Assembly (NCBI RefSeq): GCF_000237925.1
Contig: NC_031496.1
Location: 29,988,539 to 30,052,538 of the forward strand
Origin: Schistosoma mansoni
Lineage: Eukaryota > Platyhelminthes > Trematoda > Strigeidida > Schistosomatidae
Length of the DNA: 64,000 nt
Reading direction: 5' to 3'
Shown: one piece after another, positions 63,911 through 64,000 of the stretch
How positions within the stretch are numbered: the first letter of the stretch is position 1
Layout: every line of letters starts with the position of its first letter
The notes under the pieces: generated by a model
Database searches by the model: none
What the model saw: only the letters and a program-made list of their open reading frames with translations
Told to the model about the DNA's origin: nothing
Program-made: the position numbers and the translations under genes

Positions 63911-64000
63911 TAATGGTGATAAAATTATTATTTATTTAAACACATATATATTAGTACAAAAGGGCACCAGATACATATGCGCCACACTAATGGTGATAAA
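63911..64000 (-). mobile_element. Tail-only family A insertion with 13-bp target duplications
   Basis: TAATGGTGATAAA is present at 63911-63923 and again at 63988-64000. Between them, on the - strand, is GTGTGGCGCATATGTATCTGG ... GTGTTTAAATAAATAATAAT, a 64-base match to the 3' end of family A (about 16592-16655). This is an extremely 5'-truncated insertion, complete within the window up to its last base. Confidence 0.9.

Overview
The window looks like a repeat-laden stretch of a trematode genome, most likely Schistosoma. The evidence is short-exon metazoan genes with GT-AG introns, SR2/RTE-type non-LTR retrotransposons, two hammerhead-ribozyme SINE families of the Sm-alpha kind, Ty3/Gypsy remnants, low GC, and a 200-N scaffold gap. 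I cannot tell which Schistosoma species.

Four host genes were reconstructed from exons and splice sites. (1) A nucleostemin-type circularly permuted GTPase (GNL3), + strand, 5622-11002: 11 exons, 406 aa, complete. (2) FAM32A, - strand, 21984-22373: 2 exons, 119 aa, complete. (3) UTP-glucose-1-phosphate uridylyltransferase (UGP), + strand, 39928-48860: eight exons through the stop, with the first exon(s) not found. (4) The C-terminal part of a C2CD5-like protein, - strand, 52582-60575: three exons, continuing beyond what I can trace. A lone VPS13-like exon (26637-26910, -) and a possible orphan terminal exon (35469-35569, +) are also present. These are ordinary housekeeping genes and do not form an operon.

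Mobile DNA by region. 1-3.6 kb: gag and LTR of one LTR element on the - strand, next to a broken Gypsy pol on the + strand. 8.5-11.9 kb: nested non-LTR fragments, partly inside the last GNL3 intron. 13.1-16.7 kb: a full-length non-LTR element (here 'family A') with 13-bp target-site duplications and an intact 883-aa ORF that lacks the middle of its endonuclease. 17.4-20.9 and 22.9-27 kb: two decayed copies of a related element ('family B', tail of GACT/CTGA repeats). 27.0-27.5 kb: a head-plus-tail deletion derivative of family A. 28.9-31.7 kb: a non-coding LTR element with 36-bp primer-site repeats and two LTRs that disagree in their 3' halves. 32.3-33.7 kb: a CR1/Jockey-like fragment. 37.8-38.3 kb: a solo LTR. 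UGP introns hold family A and B pieces and an Sm-alpha SINE. 49.2-51 kb: an SR2 tail, an inverted pair of hammerhead SINEs, the assembly gap, a Gypsy gag and another hammerhead copy. 54.6-63.7 kb: more hammerhead SINEs, an inverted LTR pair, an SR2-like copy split by an LTR, and old family B tails. The window ends on a 64-bp tail-only family A insertion with a 13-bp duplication.

The most unusual material is the recurrent head-to-head arrangement of hammerhead-ribozyme SINEs and the non-coding LTR element with multiplied primer-binding-site units and mosaic LTRs. I saw no wholly new protein system.
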